A stretch of DNA of 10,330 nucleotides. Origin: Candidatus Pacearchaeota archaeon. Its GTDB lineage: Archaea > Nanobdellota > Nanobdellia > Pacearchaeales > GW2011-AR1. Made by a program: the position numbers and the translations under genes. Numbering within the stretch: the stretch's first letter is position 1; every line of letters starts with the position of its first letter. The stretch spans positions 1-10,330 of the forward strand of contig JACOWL010000011.1 in assembly GCA_016176815.1 (NCBI GenBank). Direction: 5' to 3'. The notes under the pieces were generated by a model. It saw only the letters and a list, made by a program, of their open reading frames with translations. It was not told where the DNA came from and ran no database searches. Shown here in pieces: positions 5,071 through 10,330 of this stretch.

Positions 5071-5338
5071 ATGAAAAAGGAACCGGATGATTCTTCGTGG
5101 AGGAAAAAATTAAGTTTTGAAGAGTTTCATGTTTTAAGAGAAAAAGGGACAGAAAGACCTTTCTCAGGAAAATTTGTAAAGTTTGATAAAAAAGGCGAGT
5201 TTATTTGCGCTGGCTGCGGAAATGCGCTTTTTGATTCTAAAACAAAGTTTAGGGCATGTTTTTAAAGATGCTCCGCAAACTCCTACGGGAAACAGATTTT
5301 GCATAAATTCTGCGGCTTTAAAATTTAAGGGAAAATGA
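5071..5338 (+). pseudogene. msrB: Peptide-methionine (R)-S-oxide reductase MsrB, internally deleted
   Basis: The N-terminal third is clear: RKKLSFEEFHVLREKGTERP, FSGKF and CAGCGNALFDSKTKF, with the first zinc CxxC. At about 5250 the frame runs into a stop at 5263-5265. One base off, from 5252, the family C-terminus reads GHVFKDAP-TPTGNRFCINSAALKFKGK and stops at 5336-5338. That tail contains the catalytic Cys (FCINSA). The roughly 40-45 residues between, with GxGWPSF and the second CxxC, are absent. The intact family is about 130-150 residues. The enzyme would reduce Met-(R)-sulfoxide using thioredoxin; this copy cannot. The ending overlaps msrA by ATGA, so the original operon layout is preserved. 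Confidence 0.9.
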
Positions 5339-5823
5339 ACAATATGAAAACAGAAAAAATAACTTTTGGTGCAGGATGTTTTTGGCAAGTTGAATATGAT
5401 TTTAAAAATGTTAATGGTATAACAAAAACTGCAGTTGGTTATATGGGCGGTGATGAAAAAAAATATCCGAGTCTGACTTACGATGAAGTTTGCTCTGATA
5501 AAACAGGATTTGTTGAAGTTTGTGAAGTAGAATACAATCCAAAAGAAATTTCATTTAAAAAACTATTAAAAATTTTCTGGAAAATTCATGATCCAACACA
5601 ATTAAACCGGCAGGGGCCTGATTACGGAAGCCAGTATAAATCGGCAATTTTTTATTATACTCTCGGACAAAAAAAGCTGGCTGAAAATTCTATTAAAAAA
5701 GAACAGAAAAAACATGTGGACAAGATTGTGACCGAAATAAAAAAGGCAGGAAAGTTTTACAAGGCTGAAGATTATCATCAAAATTATTTGGAAAAAAGAG
5801 GTTTGAAAACCTGCAGGATTTGA
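5335..5823 (+). CDS. msrA: Peptide-methionine (S)-S-oxide reductase MsrA
   Basis: The 162-residue protein starts with ITFGAGCFWQVEYDF, the MsrA active site with catalytic Cys15. It continues with TAVGYMGGD, YDEVCSDKTGFVEVCEVEYNP, FWKIHDPTQLNRQGPDYGSQYKS and AEDYHQNYLEKRG, all family hallmarks in order. It repairs free and protein-bound Met-(S)-sulfoxide in the cytosol. C-terminal CRI leaves one Cys that could act as a resolving residue. ATG 5335 overlaps the msrB stop (ATGA); ATG 5344 is an alternative start that loses only three residues. It appears complete, in contrast to its partner msrB. Translation would be coupled to msrB, whose frameshift could reduce MsrA expression. Confidence 0.95.
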   Translation: MNNMKTEKITFGAGCFWQVEYDFKNVNGITKTAVGYMGGDEKKYPSLTYDEVCSDKTGFVEVCEVEYNPKEISFKKLLKIFWKIHDPTQLNRQGPDYGSQYKSAIFYYTLGQKKLAENSIKKEQKKHVDKIVTEIKKAGKFYKAEDYHQNYLEKRGLKTCRI

Positions 5824-5831
5824 TTAACAAG

Positions 5832-5843
5832 TTTTTTATATTA
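5832..5843 (+). promoter_or_regulatory. TATA box for the Pop5 operon
   Basis: TTTTTTATATTA is centred about 24 nt before ATG 5863, directly after the msrA stop. It suggests a separate, leaderless transcript for Pop5 and the HAD-EamA-HAD genes. Confidence 0.45.
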
Positions 5844-5862
5844 CTTTTTTCTTGCTAATCAT

Positions 5863-6141
5863 ATGAAACCCCTAAAACCCTCTATGCGCGAAAGAAAAAG
5901 ATATCTTTTAGTCAGCGGAAAAAATTTAAAAGAAAATATTCCAAAAGCAATTAAAGATTTTATTGGAGTTCTTGGGATGTCAAAAACTTCTTTGAGTTTT
6001 ATTAAATCCGAAAATGATTATGTAATTATATCTGTAAATAGAGAAATGCTTGATTCTGTAAGGGCTTCGCTTTGCGTCTGGCCTGAGAAAATGAGCGTGA
6101 AAAAAGTTAGCGGGACGATTAAGGGATTGAAAATTAAATAA
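5863..6141 (+). CDS. rnp2: Ribonuclease P protein component 2 (Pop5/Rpp14 family)
   Basis: The 92-residue protein matches the Pop5 pattern. It starts MKPLKPSMRERKRYLLV with the conserved RxRKRYL strand, continues with helix KAIKDFIGVLGMSKTSLSF and strand DYVIISVNREMLDSVRASL, and ends VKKVSGTIKGLKIK. In archaea Pop5 pairs with Rpp30 and supports the catalytic RNase P RNA in removing tRNA 5' leaders. Length is somewhat short but typical of reduced genomes. In many archaea this gene lies in the exosome/proteasome superoperon next to psmA; here that order is kept but with three extra genes between. Only one base separates its stop from the next ATG. Confidence 0.88.
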   Translation: MKPLKPSMRERKRYLLVSGKNLKENIPKAIKDFIGVLGMSKTSLSFIKSENDYVIISVNREMLDSVRASLCVWPEKMSVKKVSGTIKGLKIK

Positions 6142-6142
6142 G

Positions 6143-6745
6143 ATGGAAAAAATAAAAGTAATTTTTTTCGATTGGGGAGGTGTCTTGATTAAATTTCCAC
6201 CACATCAAACAGTTAAATATTGGGCTAAATATTTGGGAATAGACCATAATTCTTTACTTTCGTTTTATGAAAGACATAAGAAAAAACTTTGGAAGGGTAC
6301 ATGGTCACAAGATTTTTTTTGGAGAAGAGTTTCAAAAAAACTCAAAATATCATTCCCAAAAAGAAGAACTCTATTTGAAGATGCTTTTAGTGAAGCGTAT
6401 AAAGAGAATAAAAATATTTTTTCCATAGCAAAAAATCTCTATAAAAAGGGATATAAATTAGTTCTTATTACTAATAGTGAAATACCTGCTACCAATTATT
6501 TTAAAAGAAAAAATTATAATATTTTTTCTAAAATATTTGTTTCTATAAACATCAATATGATAAAAACAGAGAAGCAATTTTATAAATATCTTTTAAAGAA
6601 ATTAAAAGTTAGGTCAGAAGAAGCCCTTCTTGTAGATGATAAGACTTACTGCACTTCAATTGCCAAAAGTGTCGGCATAAATACGATTTTATTTAAAAAT
6701 GGAAGACAGTTAAAAAGAGATTTAAAAAAATTGGTAATTAAATAA
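6143..6745 (+). CDS. HAD-superfamily hydrolase (HAD-IA-like), first copy
   Basis: The 200-residue protein has the HAD motifs. Motif I is FFDWGGVL (nucleophile D10), motif II is LITNS, motif III is the Lys in IKTEKQF, and motif IV is LLVDDKTY. A helical cap lies between motif I and motif II (about 20-95). It begins with the D-x-G-G signature seen in YihX-like sugar phosphatases and L-2-haloacid dehalogenase relatives, where the second acid is replaced by Gly. Substrate unknown; a small phosphorylated metabolite is the usual class. It is followed after one base by a DMT transporter and then a second HAD, so a three-gene unit is likely. Codons are strongly A/T-ended, more so than in psmA. Confidence 0.88.
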   Translation: MEKIKVIFFDWGGVLIKFPPHQTVKYWAKYLGIDHNSLLSFYERHKKKLWKGTWSQDFFWRRVSKKLKISFPKRRTLFEDAFSEAYKENKNIFSIAKNLYKKGYKLVLITNSEIPATNYFKRKNYNIFSKIFVSININMIKTEKQFYKYLLKKLKVRSEEALLVDDKTYCTSIAKSVGINTILFKNGRQLKRDLKKLVIK

Positions 6746-6746
6746 A

Positions 6747-7625
6747 ATGGTAGAAAAAATAAAAATAGGAATATTTCTTGCAATCTTGTCTGCAATTTTA
6801 TTGAGCCTTTCTTATATCTTCTTTGCAATTTTATTAAAAGATGAATCAATTTCTAAAATATTATTTTATTGGTTTTTAATTGCATTCATATTTTCCTTAT
6901 TCTTTGGGATTAAAAAACGAAAACAAATATTTAAGGAAATAAAAAGTAAATCAAACCCCCTAATTATTGTTGGGTTGATTGAAGGATTAGCTGCGATTTT
7001 TTTCTTAAACGGATTAAAAACTATTGGCCCAGTTTTAACTTCATTTATAGTTCAATTTGTATTCATATTCGTTTTAATATACTCTCTCATTTTTTTAAAA
7101 GAAAAATTCAAGTTATTGGAATTTTTTGGCATAATTATTGCTATAGTAGGAGTTTTCATAATAAATTGGAATCAAGAACTTTCAATTGTGAAGGGAAGTT
7201 TTTTAATGTTAATAGTCGCTTTTCTCTTTGCTACTTCTTCTTTCATAGCTAAAAAATATATCAATGAAATTTCTCCAAAAACAATTAATTTGGTTAGATT
7301 ATTTTTCATAGCGTTATTTGGATTATTTTATACCTTCATTAAAAAAACAGATTTGGTTCTTAATCTTGATATTCTTCCTTTAATTGTGGGAGGTTCTTTT
7401 TTATGTGCGTTTTTAGGTTTTGAATTTTTCTATAATTCGTTAAAATACATTAAGTTGGGCACATCAAACCTTTTAAGAACTTTGACTCCCATATTTACAA
7501 TCTTCTTTGCTTTTGTAATTCTATCAGAAATTCCAACATTTATTAAAATTTTCGGAAGCTTTTTAATACTAATTGGAGTTTTATTTTTAATTAAAAATGG
7601 GAAAAATAAAAACAATAATATTTGA
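6747..7625 (+). CDS. EamA/DMT-family transporter, about 10 TM segments
   Basis: The 292-residue protein is very hydrophobic, with about ten predicted membrane helices in two similar halves (roughly 1-140 and 145-290), the layout of EamA drug/metabolite transporters. Typical elements are the helix pair around LIEGLAAIFFLNGLKTIGPV, the acidic LKEKFKLLEFFGIIIAIVGV turn, and in the second half TSNLLRTLTPIFTIFFAFVI with LSEIPTFIKIFGSFLILIGV. It would sit in the cytoplasmic membrane. Family members export or import amino acids, nucleotides or sugars; the substrate cannot be told. Its 3' end overlaps the next HAD gene by 29 nt in another frame, which implies tight coupling and a joint pathway with the HAD enzymes. 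Confidence 0.9.
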   Translation: MVEKIKIGIFLAILSAILLSLSYIFFAILLKDESISKILFYWFLIAFIFSLFFGIKKRKQIFKEIKSKSNPLIIVGLIEGLAAIFFLNGLKTIGPVLTSFIVQFVFIFVLIYSLIFLKEKFKLLEFFGIIIAIVGVFIINWNQELSIVKGSFLMLIVAFLFATSSFIAKKYINEISPKTINLVRLFFIALFGLFYTFIKKTDLVLNLDILPLIVGGSFLCAFLGFEFFYNSLKYIKLGTSNLLRTLTPIFTIFFAFVILSEIPTFIKIFGSFLILIGVLFLIKNGKNKNNNI

Positions 7626-8202
7626 CTTGGGAGGAGTTTATCTTAACAGAGGTTTATGGAAATTCTGGGATTATGTAGAAGATACTTTCACGATTCCTAA
7701 AGAAGAAGTAAGAAAAAATTTCTTAAAATATTATACCCCTTATTTTTCTGGAAAAATTACCGAAGAAGATTTTTGGCGACAACATCTTAAAGATTTGAAA
7801 ATAAAAAAAGACTGGAAAGAATTAAGAGAAAAATTAATCAATTATTTTGAACCTCAAAAAGGAATGCCAAAATTGATTAATAAACTTAGAAAAAATTATA
7901 GAGTTGGACTTTTATCAGACCAAACAAAAGAATGGTGGCCTTATTTAGATGGAAAATATAAAATAAGCGATAATTTTGATTTTACAATAATCTCTTACAA
8001 AACCGGATTTCATAAACCCCAAATAGAAATTTATAAAATTGCTTTAGAAAAAGCCAATTATAAGCCAAAAGAATGTTTATTTATAGATGATTTAGAACAT
8101 AATTTAGAACCAGCAAAAGATTTAGGCATGAAAACACTTTTATTTAAAAACCCTGAACAAATAAAAAAAGATTTAGAGGATATTGGAATTAAAATAAAAT
8201 AA
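7597..8202 (+). CDS. HAD-superfamily hydrolase (HAD-IA-like), second copy
   Basis: The 201-residue protein carries motif I FDLGGVY (nucleophile D10), motif II LLSDQT, motif III in KTGFHKPQ and motif IV FIDDLEHN. The cap domain contains GKITEEDFWRQHL, a signature common in YihX-like HAD-IA proteins. It is similar in length and layout to the first HAD at 6143 but far from identical; motif III (GFHKP versus IKTEK) differs most. The pair may be old duplicates flanking the transporter. Cytosolic; substrate unknown. The ATG lies inside the end of the EamA gene. It ends 108 bp before psmA, where a new promoter appears, so it is probably last in the Pop5 transcript. Confidence 0.9.
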   Translation: MGKIKTIIFDLGGVYLNRGLWKFWDYVEDTFTIPKEEVRKNFLKYYTPYFSGKITEEDFWRQHLKDLKIKKDWKELREKLINYFEPQKGMPKLINKLRKNYRVGLLSDQTKEWWPYLDGKYKISDNFDFTIISYKTGFHKPQIEIYKIALEKANYKPKECLFIDDLEHNLEPAKDLGMKTLLFKNPEQIKKDLEDIGIKIK

Positions 8203-8223
8203 AGATTTGTTAAAACATCATCA

Positions 8224-8240
8224 AAGAAACATTTATAAAT
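8224..8240 (+). promoter_or_regulatory. BRE/TATA promoter upstream of psmA
   Basis: AAGAAAC followed by ATTTATAAAT is the strongest BRE/TATA match in the window. It predicts a start near 8262-8266 and a leader of about 45 nt. Confidence 0.55.
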
Positions 8241-8285
8241 CTCCAAAATTTCTTTTTTTGGACAGAGAAATAAAATTAGATAAAC

Positions 8286-8294
8286 ATTATAAAA
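8286..8294 (+). promoter_or_regulatory. Second TATA-like box for psmA
   Basis: ATTATAAAA is centred about 21 nt before ATG 8311 and would give a near-leaderless mRNA. With the box at 8231-8240 this could be a dual promoter. Confidence 0.35.
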
Positions 8295-8310
8295 TTCTCT
8301 AATAAACGAA

Positions 8311-8916
8311 ATGGATATGTCAACAGATATGCAGCATCAAGCAATGGGTTATGACAGAACTGCGACGATGTTCTCTCCTGACGGGCACTTGCTTCAGGTT
8401 GAATACGCGGAAAAAACTGTCAGGCTCGGAAGCGCAAGCATTGGCGTCGCCGGAATTGTTTCTGATGCAAGAGTATTAATTGAACGCGCCCAGCTTTTGG
8501 CCCAGCAGCACAGAATAACTTATGACTCGCCTATTGAAACAGAATCAATTGTAAAAGAAATTGCAAACATGAAACAGCAATTCACCCAATACGGCGGAGC
8601 AAGACCTTTTGGAGTTTCTATGATGACGGCAGGCATTAACGGAAAAAAACCGGAATTATTTGTAAGCGACATTACAGGAAATTATTTTTCATATCATGCT
8701 AATGCGATTGGCGAGAGCGACGACAAAATCAAAGAAAAATTAAGAGAAAAATACAAACAAAATTTAAAAATTAAAGAAGGAATAAAATTGGCTCTGGAAA
8801 TTTTCAAGGAAATAAAAGGGAATAAATTTTCTCTAAACAAATTTGAACTTGTTTATATTAATTCTGAAAATAAAAAAATTGAAAGAATAGAAGGGGAGAG
8901 GATTAAGGAAATTTAA
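8311..8916 (+). CDS. psmA: 20S proteasome alpha subunit, internally deleted
   Basis: The N-terminal part has the alpha signature (GYDRTATMFSPDGHLLQVEY, residues 13-32). Later parts are equally clear: AGIVSDARVLIERAQ, TQYGGARPFGVSMM, ELFVSDITGNYFSYHANAIG. Yet SASIGV (41-46) is joined directly to AGIVSDARVL (47-56). Normal alpha subunits have about 38 residues there. That segment forms the first beta strands and carries the Lys that binds the HbYX tails of PAN/Cdc48 ATPases. The product is 201 residues instead of about 235-245, and the deletion is in frame at about 8448. Such a protein should not fold into the alpha ring. Alternative starts are ATG 8317, 8329 and 8344. It has its own promoters and leads the SBDS-rrp4 group with one-base spacing to the next gene. 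Confidence 0.9.
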   Translation: MDMSTDMQHQAMGYDRTATMFSPDGHLLQVEYAEKTVRLGSASIGVAGIVSDARVLIERAQLLAQQHRITYDSPIETESIVKEIANMKQQFTQYGGARPFGVSMMTAGINGKKPELFVSDITGNYFSYHANAIGESDDKIKEKLREKYKQNLKIKEGIKLALEIFKEIKGNKFSLNKFELVYINSENKKIERIEGERIKEI

Positions 8917-8917
8917 A

Positions 8918-9208
8918 ATGGTTATGAATTCATATTTAATTAATTTAGGAAAAAAATCTTTTGAAGAAGTTTATGAAATTTTTAACAAAGAATATTCTGG
9001 AAAATTAATAAGTACAACAACATCAATTAAAAATGTAGATATTAGAACATATGACATAAATGACCTCGCTGTAATTGTAAATGCAACTGCAGATGAAGAA
9101 AATTTAAAACATTTTGGAAATATAACTTTTTTAGGAACTGAAAAATTAATAAATGAAACTATTGAAAAAATTAAATCAAAAGGATTCAAATTAGAAGAAT
9201 TAAAATGA
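8918..9208 (+). CDS. Conserved-looking 96-aa protein of unknown function
   Basis: I do not recognise a family. The 96 residues are soluble, with no Cys and no membrane segment. They suggest alternating helix and strand: helix KKSFEEVYEIFNKEYSG, strands KLISTTTSI, VDIRTYDI and LAVIVNAT, and a charged C-terminal helix NETIEKIKSKGFKLEEL. It is locked between psmA (one base before) and SBDS (ATGA overlap after), so it is very likely translated. Its place inside the proteasome/exosome group hints at a role with RNA processing or ribosome maturation, but that is only context. Second start candidate: ATG 8924 (two residues shorter). Confidence 0.75.
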   Translation: MVMNSYLINLGKKSFEEVYEIFNKEYSGKLISTTTSIKNVDIRTYDINDLAVIVNATADEENLKHFGNITFLGTEKLINETIEKIKSKGFKLEELK

Positions 9209-9876
9209 CTCAAACAACCGCAAGAATAAAAAAAGCAGGAAAACATTTTGAGATTTTGGTTAATATGGAAAATGCTTTGAAATTTAAAAAAGGGGAAATT
9301 AATTTCATTCAGGCAGAGACTGATTTTATTTTTAAAGATTTAAAAAAAGGAGAAAAAGCGTCTGAAACAGAAATAAAAGAAGCTTTCGGAACAACAGATG
9401 TCAATAAAATTGCGTCGGAAATTGTAAAAAAAGGCGAAGTTTTAGTTACGCAGGAGCAAAGAAGCGCTGAGCAGGATAAAAAATTCAAGCAGGCAGTTGA
9501 TTTTCTATCTGCAAATTCAGTTGACCCCAAAACAGGAAATCCGCATACAGCAGAGAGGATTAAATCCGCGTTGGAACAGGCGCATGTAAATATTAAAAAT
9601 GTTCCTATTGAAAATCAGATAAAAGAAATAATTGCAGAGATAAGTAAAATTCTCCCGATAAAACTTGAAACAAAAACAGTAAGAATAACTATTCCTGCAG
9701 TGCACACGGGAAAAGCTTACGGAATTGTTGCGCAATATAAAAAAGATGAAAACTGGCTTGACGACGGAAGTTTGAGAGTTATTGTTAGTGTTCCTTCAGG
9801 AATTGTGATGAATTTTTATGATCAATTAAATTCAGTGACGCACGGAAGCGCTCTGACAGAAGAGGTTAAAGAATAA
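9205..9876 (+). CDS. Ribosome maturation protein SBDS
   Basis: The 223-residue protein follows the SBDS three-domain plan. The N-terminal FYSH domain (about 1-85) has ARIKKAGKHFEILVN, DFIFKDLKKGEKAS and LVTQEQRS. The central three-helix domain has DPKTGNPHTAERIKSALEQA and the C-terminal ferredoxin-like domain has VRITIPAVHTGKAYGIV, GSLRVIVSVPSG and FYDQLNSVTHGSAL. In the archaeal/eukaryotic system SBDS works with the EF-2-like GTPase to free the large subunit of aIF6. It is full length with no deletion, unlike psmA upstream. The start overlaps the previous stop (ATGA), and one base separates its stop from the next gene. Placement beside psmA and rrp4 is the widespread archaeal superoperon order. 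Confidence 0.94.
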   Translation: MTQTTARIKKAGKHFEILVNMENALKFKKGEINFIQAETDFIFKDLKKGEKASETEIKEAFGTTDVNKIASEIVKKGEVLVTQEQRSAEQDKKFKQAVDFLSANSVDPKTGNPHTAERIKSALEQAHVNIKNVPIENQIKEIIAEISKILPIKLETKTVRITIPAVHTGKAYGIVAQYKKDENWLDDGSLRVIVSVPSGIVMNFYDQLNSVTHGSALTEEVKE

Positions 9877-9877
9877 A

Positions 9878-10081
9878 ATGATTAGAAAGATATATGAATT
9901 TAAAATTGAAAAATATGACGATGAATTTAGAATAAGGTTAACAAATTATCATGATGAAGATAGAAACGGCAAATGCACAACTCCAATTAGCCGTGAAGAT
10001 AAAATGATTGTAGGACATTTAAAAGGATTATTAAAAAAATTAGATTCAGAAGAATTAAATGTTAAATTAGAATTAAAATGA
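9878..10081 (+). CDS. Small 67-aa protein of unknown function in the exosome operon
   Basis: Family not recognised. It is charged and soluble: an N-terminal beta pair MIRKIYEFKIEKY and DEFRIRLTNY, a polar loop HDEDRNGKC, then a helix KMIVGHLKGLLKKLDS and a final strand NVKLELK. One Cys. It follows SBDS by one base and its stop overlaps a tiny ORF by ATGA. The tight packing and regular secondary structure argue that it is real. A small RNA- or protein-binding partner of the exosome is a guess from context only. Confidence 0.7.
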   Translation: MIRKIYEFKIEKYDDEFRIRLTNYHDEDRNGKCTTPISREDKMIVGHLKGLLKKLDSEELNVKLELK

Positions 10082-10113
10082 ATAGATTTAAATTAGATGA
10101 AATTATAAAATAA
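10078..10113 (+). CDS. 11-codon mini-ORF (possible coupling peptide)
   Basis: ATG 10078 overlaps the previous stop (ATGA) and encodes MNRFKLDEIIK before TAA. It may be a real microprotein, a ribosome relay that keeps ribosomes moving towards rrp4, or a chance product of AT-rich DNA. Confidence 0.25.
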   Translation: MNRFKLDEIIK

Positions 10114-10115
10114 AA

Positions 10116-10181
10116 ATGAAAAAGGAACAAAAAACAGGAAATTTTTTGACACATTCGTCAAACAGGAAGTTTGCCAAATGA
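10116..10181 (+). CDS. 21-codon mini-ORF ending on the rrp4 start
   Basis: ATG 10116 opens two bases after the stop of the 11-codon ORF. It encodes 21 residues (MKKEQKTGNF... to KFAK) and stops at 10179-10181, overlapping the rrp4 ATG as ATGA. With the mini-ORF before it, it completes an unbroken chain of coupled frames from psmA to rrp4. It spans two hairpins, so its translation could open the rrp4 start. Confidence 0.3.
   Translation: MKKEQKTGNFLTHSSNRKFAK
10145..10173 (+). promoter_or_regulatory. Overlapping hairpins just before rrp4
   Basis: TTTGAC-ACATTC-GTCAAA (10145-10162) and CAAAC-AGGAA-GTTTG (10159-10173) share four bases and are mutually exclusive. The second exposes AGGA in its loop 7-10 nt before ATG 10178, like a Shine-Dalgarno site. 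A switch in translation initiation is possible but untested. Confidence 0.35.
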
Positions 10182-10330
10182 CAGACAGAAAAATAGTAAT
10201 TCCAGGCGAAGTAATTTTTTCAGGAGAAGATTATCTTCCCGGAAAAGGAACAGAAAAAAAAGGGAATGAAATTGTCGCAGCAGTGTTTGGATTAGCAGAA
10301 GAAGAAAATAATCTTGTAAAAGTAATTCCA
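10178..10330 (+). CDS. rrp4: Exosome RNA-binding subunit Rrp4, 5' part
   Basis: The frame starts at ATG 10178 and is open to the right edge, giving 51 residues of the N-terminus. DRKIVIPGEVIFSGEDYLPGKGT is the characteristic beginning of archaeal Rrp4, followed by a strand pair ending VKVIP. Rrp4 forms the S1/KH cap on the Rrp41-Rrp42 ring and recruits RNA for 3'-to-5' decay or tailing in the cytosol. Its place after SBDS matches the archaeal superoperon; rrp41 and rrp42 would be expected beyond the edge. S1 and KH domains lie outside the window, so completeness cannot be judged. Confidence 0.9.
   Translation, partial: MTDRKIVIPGEVIFSGEDYLPGKGTEKKGNEIVAAVFGLAEEENNLVKVIP

Noticed and set aside
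5234..5265. Simple one-base sequencing frameshift in msrB
   Set aside because: Restoring frame does not recover GWPSF or the second CxxC; a whole block is missing, not one base.
5443..5518. C/D box sRNA (GTGATGA, CTGA, CGATGA, CTGA in order)
   Set aside because: It lies wholly in the conserved coding part of msrA, and the C'-to-D spacing of about 8 nt is too short for a guide.
8971..9246. 91-codon minus-strand ORF opposite the 96-aa gene
   Set aside because: Cys/Phe/Ser-rich shadow typical of the complement of Lys/Glu-rich coding DNA; the plus-strand frame has operon coupling.

Overview
The window looks like a chromosomal segment of a small-genome DPANN archaeon, most like the Pacearchaeota/Woesearchaeota group. 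This is inferred from gene content and protein style, not from a search. The DNA is very AT-rich and the proteins are rich in Lys, Ile and Asn. Archaeal signatures are strong: two TFS-type transcript cleavage factors, RNase P subunit Pop5, a 20S proteasome alpha subunit, SBDS, exosome Rrp4, an archaeal-type RNase J and an archaeal/ER-type signal peptidase. Many starts have a TATA-like box about 21-26 nt upstream, the spacing expected for leaderless or nearly leaderless mRNAs.

Layout. 1-605 (-) is a metallophosphoesterase running off the left edge. 905-1171 (+) is a small winged-helix protein. 1172-1531 has no credible gene but holds an inverted-repeat-bounded segment and a hairpin. 1532-2925 (-) holds a divergent TFS paralogue, tRNA-Lys(CTT), a degenerate tRNA-like partial copy of it, a small thioredoxin/glutaredoxin-fold-like protein, a two-copy 80-bp repeat carrying a strong hairpin, and a canonical TFS. 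2972-3520 (-) is a signal peptidase that has lost its 5' end. Next to it, 3581-3742 is a 162-bp MITE-like element with 14-bp perfect terminal inverted repeats. 3787-4976 (-) is an RNase J gene with an internal deletion. Divergently, 5071-5823 (+) holds a deleted msrB and an intact msrA.

The right half is a version of the archaeal exosome/proteasome superoperon: Pop5 (5863), then an AT-rich HAD-EamA-HAD cassette (6143-8202), then psmA (8311), an unknown 96-aa gene, SBDS (9205), an unknown 67-aa gene, two very small ORFs and the start of rrp4 (10178, running off the right edge). Spacings are one base or ATGA overlaps, so translation is probably coupled. The group links RNA processing (RNase P, exosome), ribosome maturation (SBDS) and protein turnover (proteasome).

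The most striking observation is that three conserved genes (RNase J, MsrB, proteasome alpha) each lack roughly 40-60 codons from the middle, while everything around the missing part is well conserved. Two of the deletions also break the frame. RNase J loses its catalytic HxHxDH motif, MsrB loses its second CxxC, and the alpha subunit loses the first beta strands and the Lys used for docking regulatory ATPases. Either this lineage is eroding core genes by short deletions, or the contig has a systematic assembly or consensus defect. Reads from the source sample would decide. The MITE, the two tandem duplications with ~80-bp periods and the tRNA remnant also point to a rearranging stretch.
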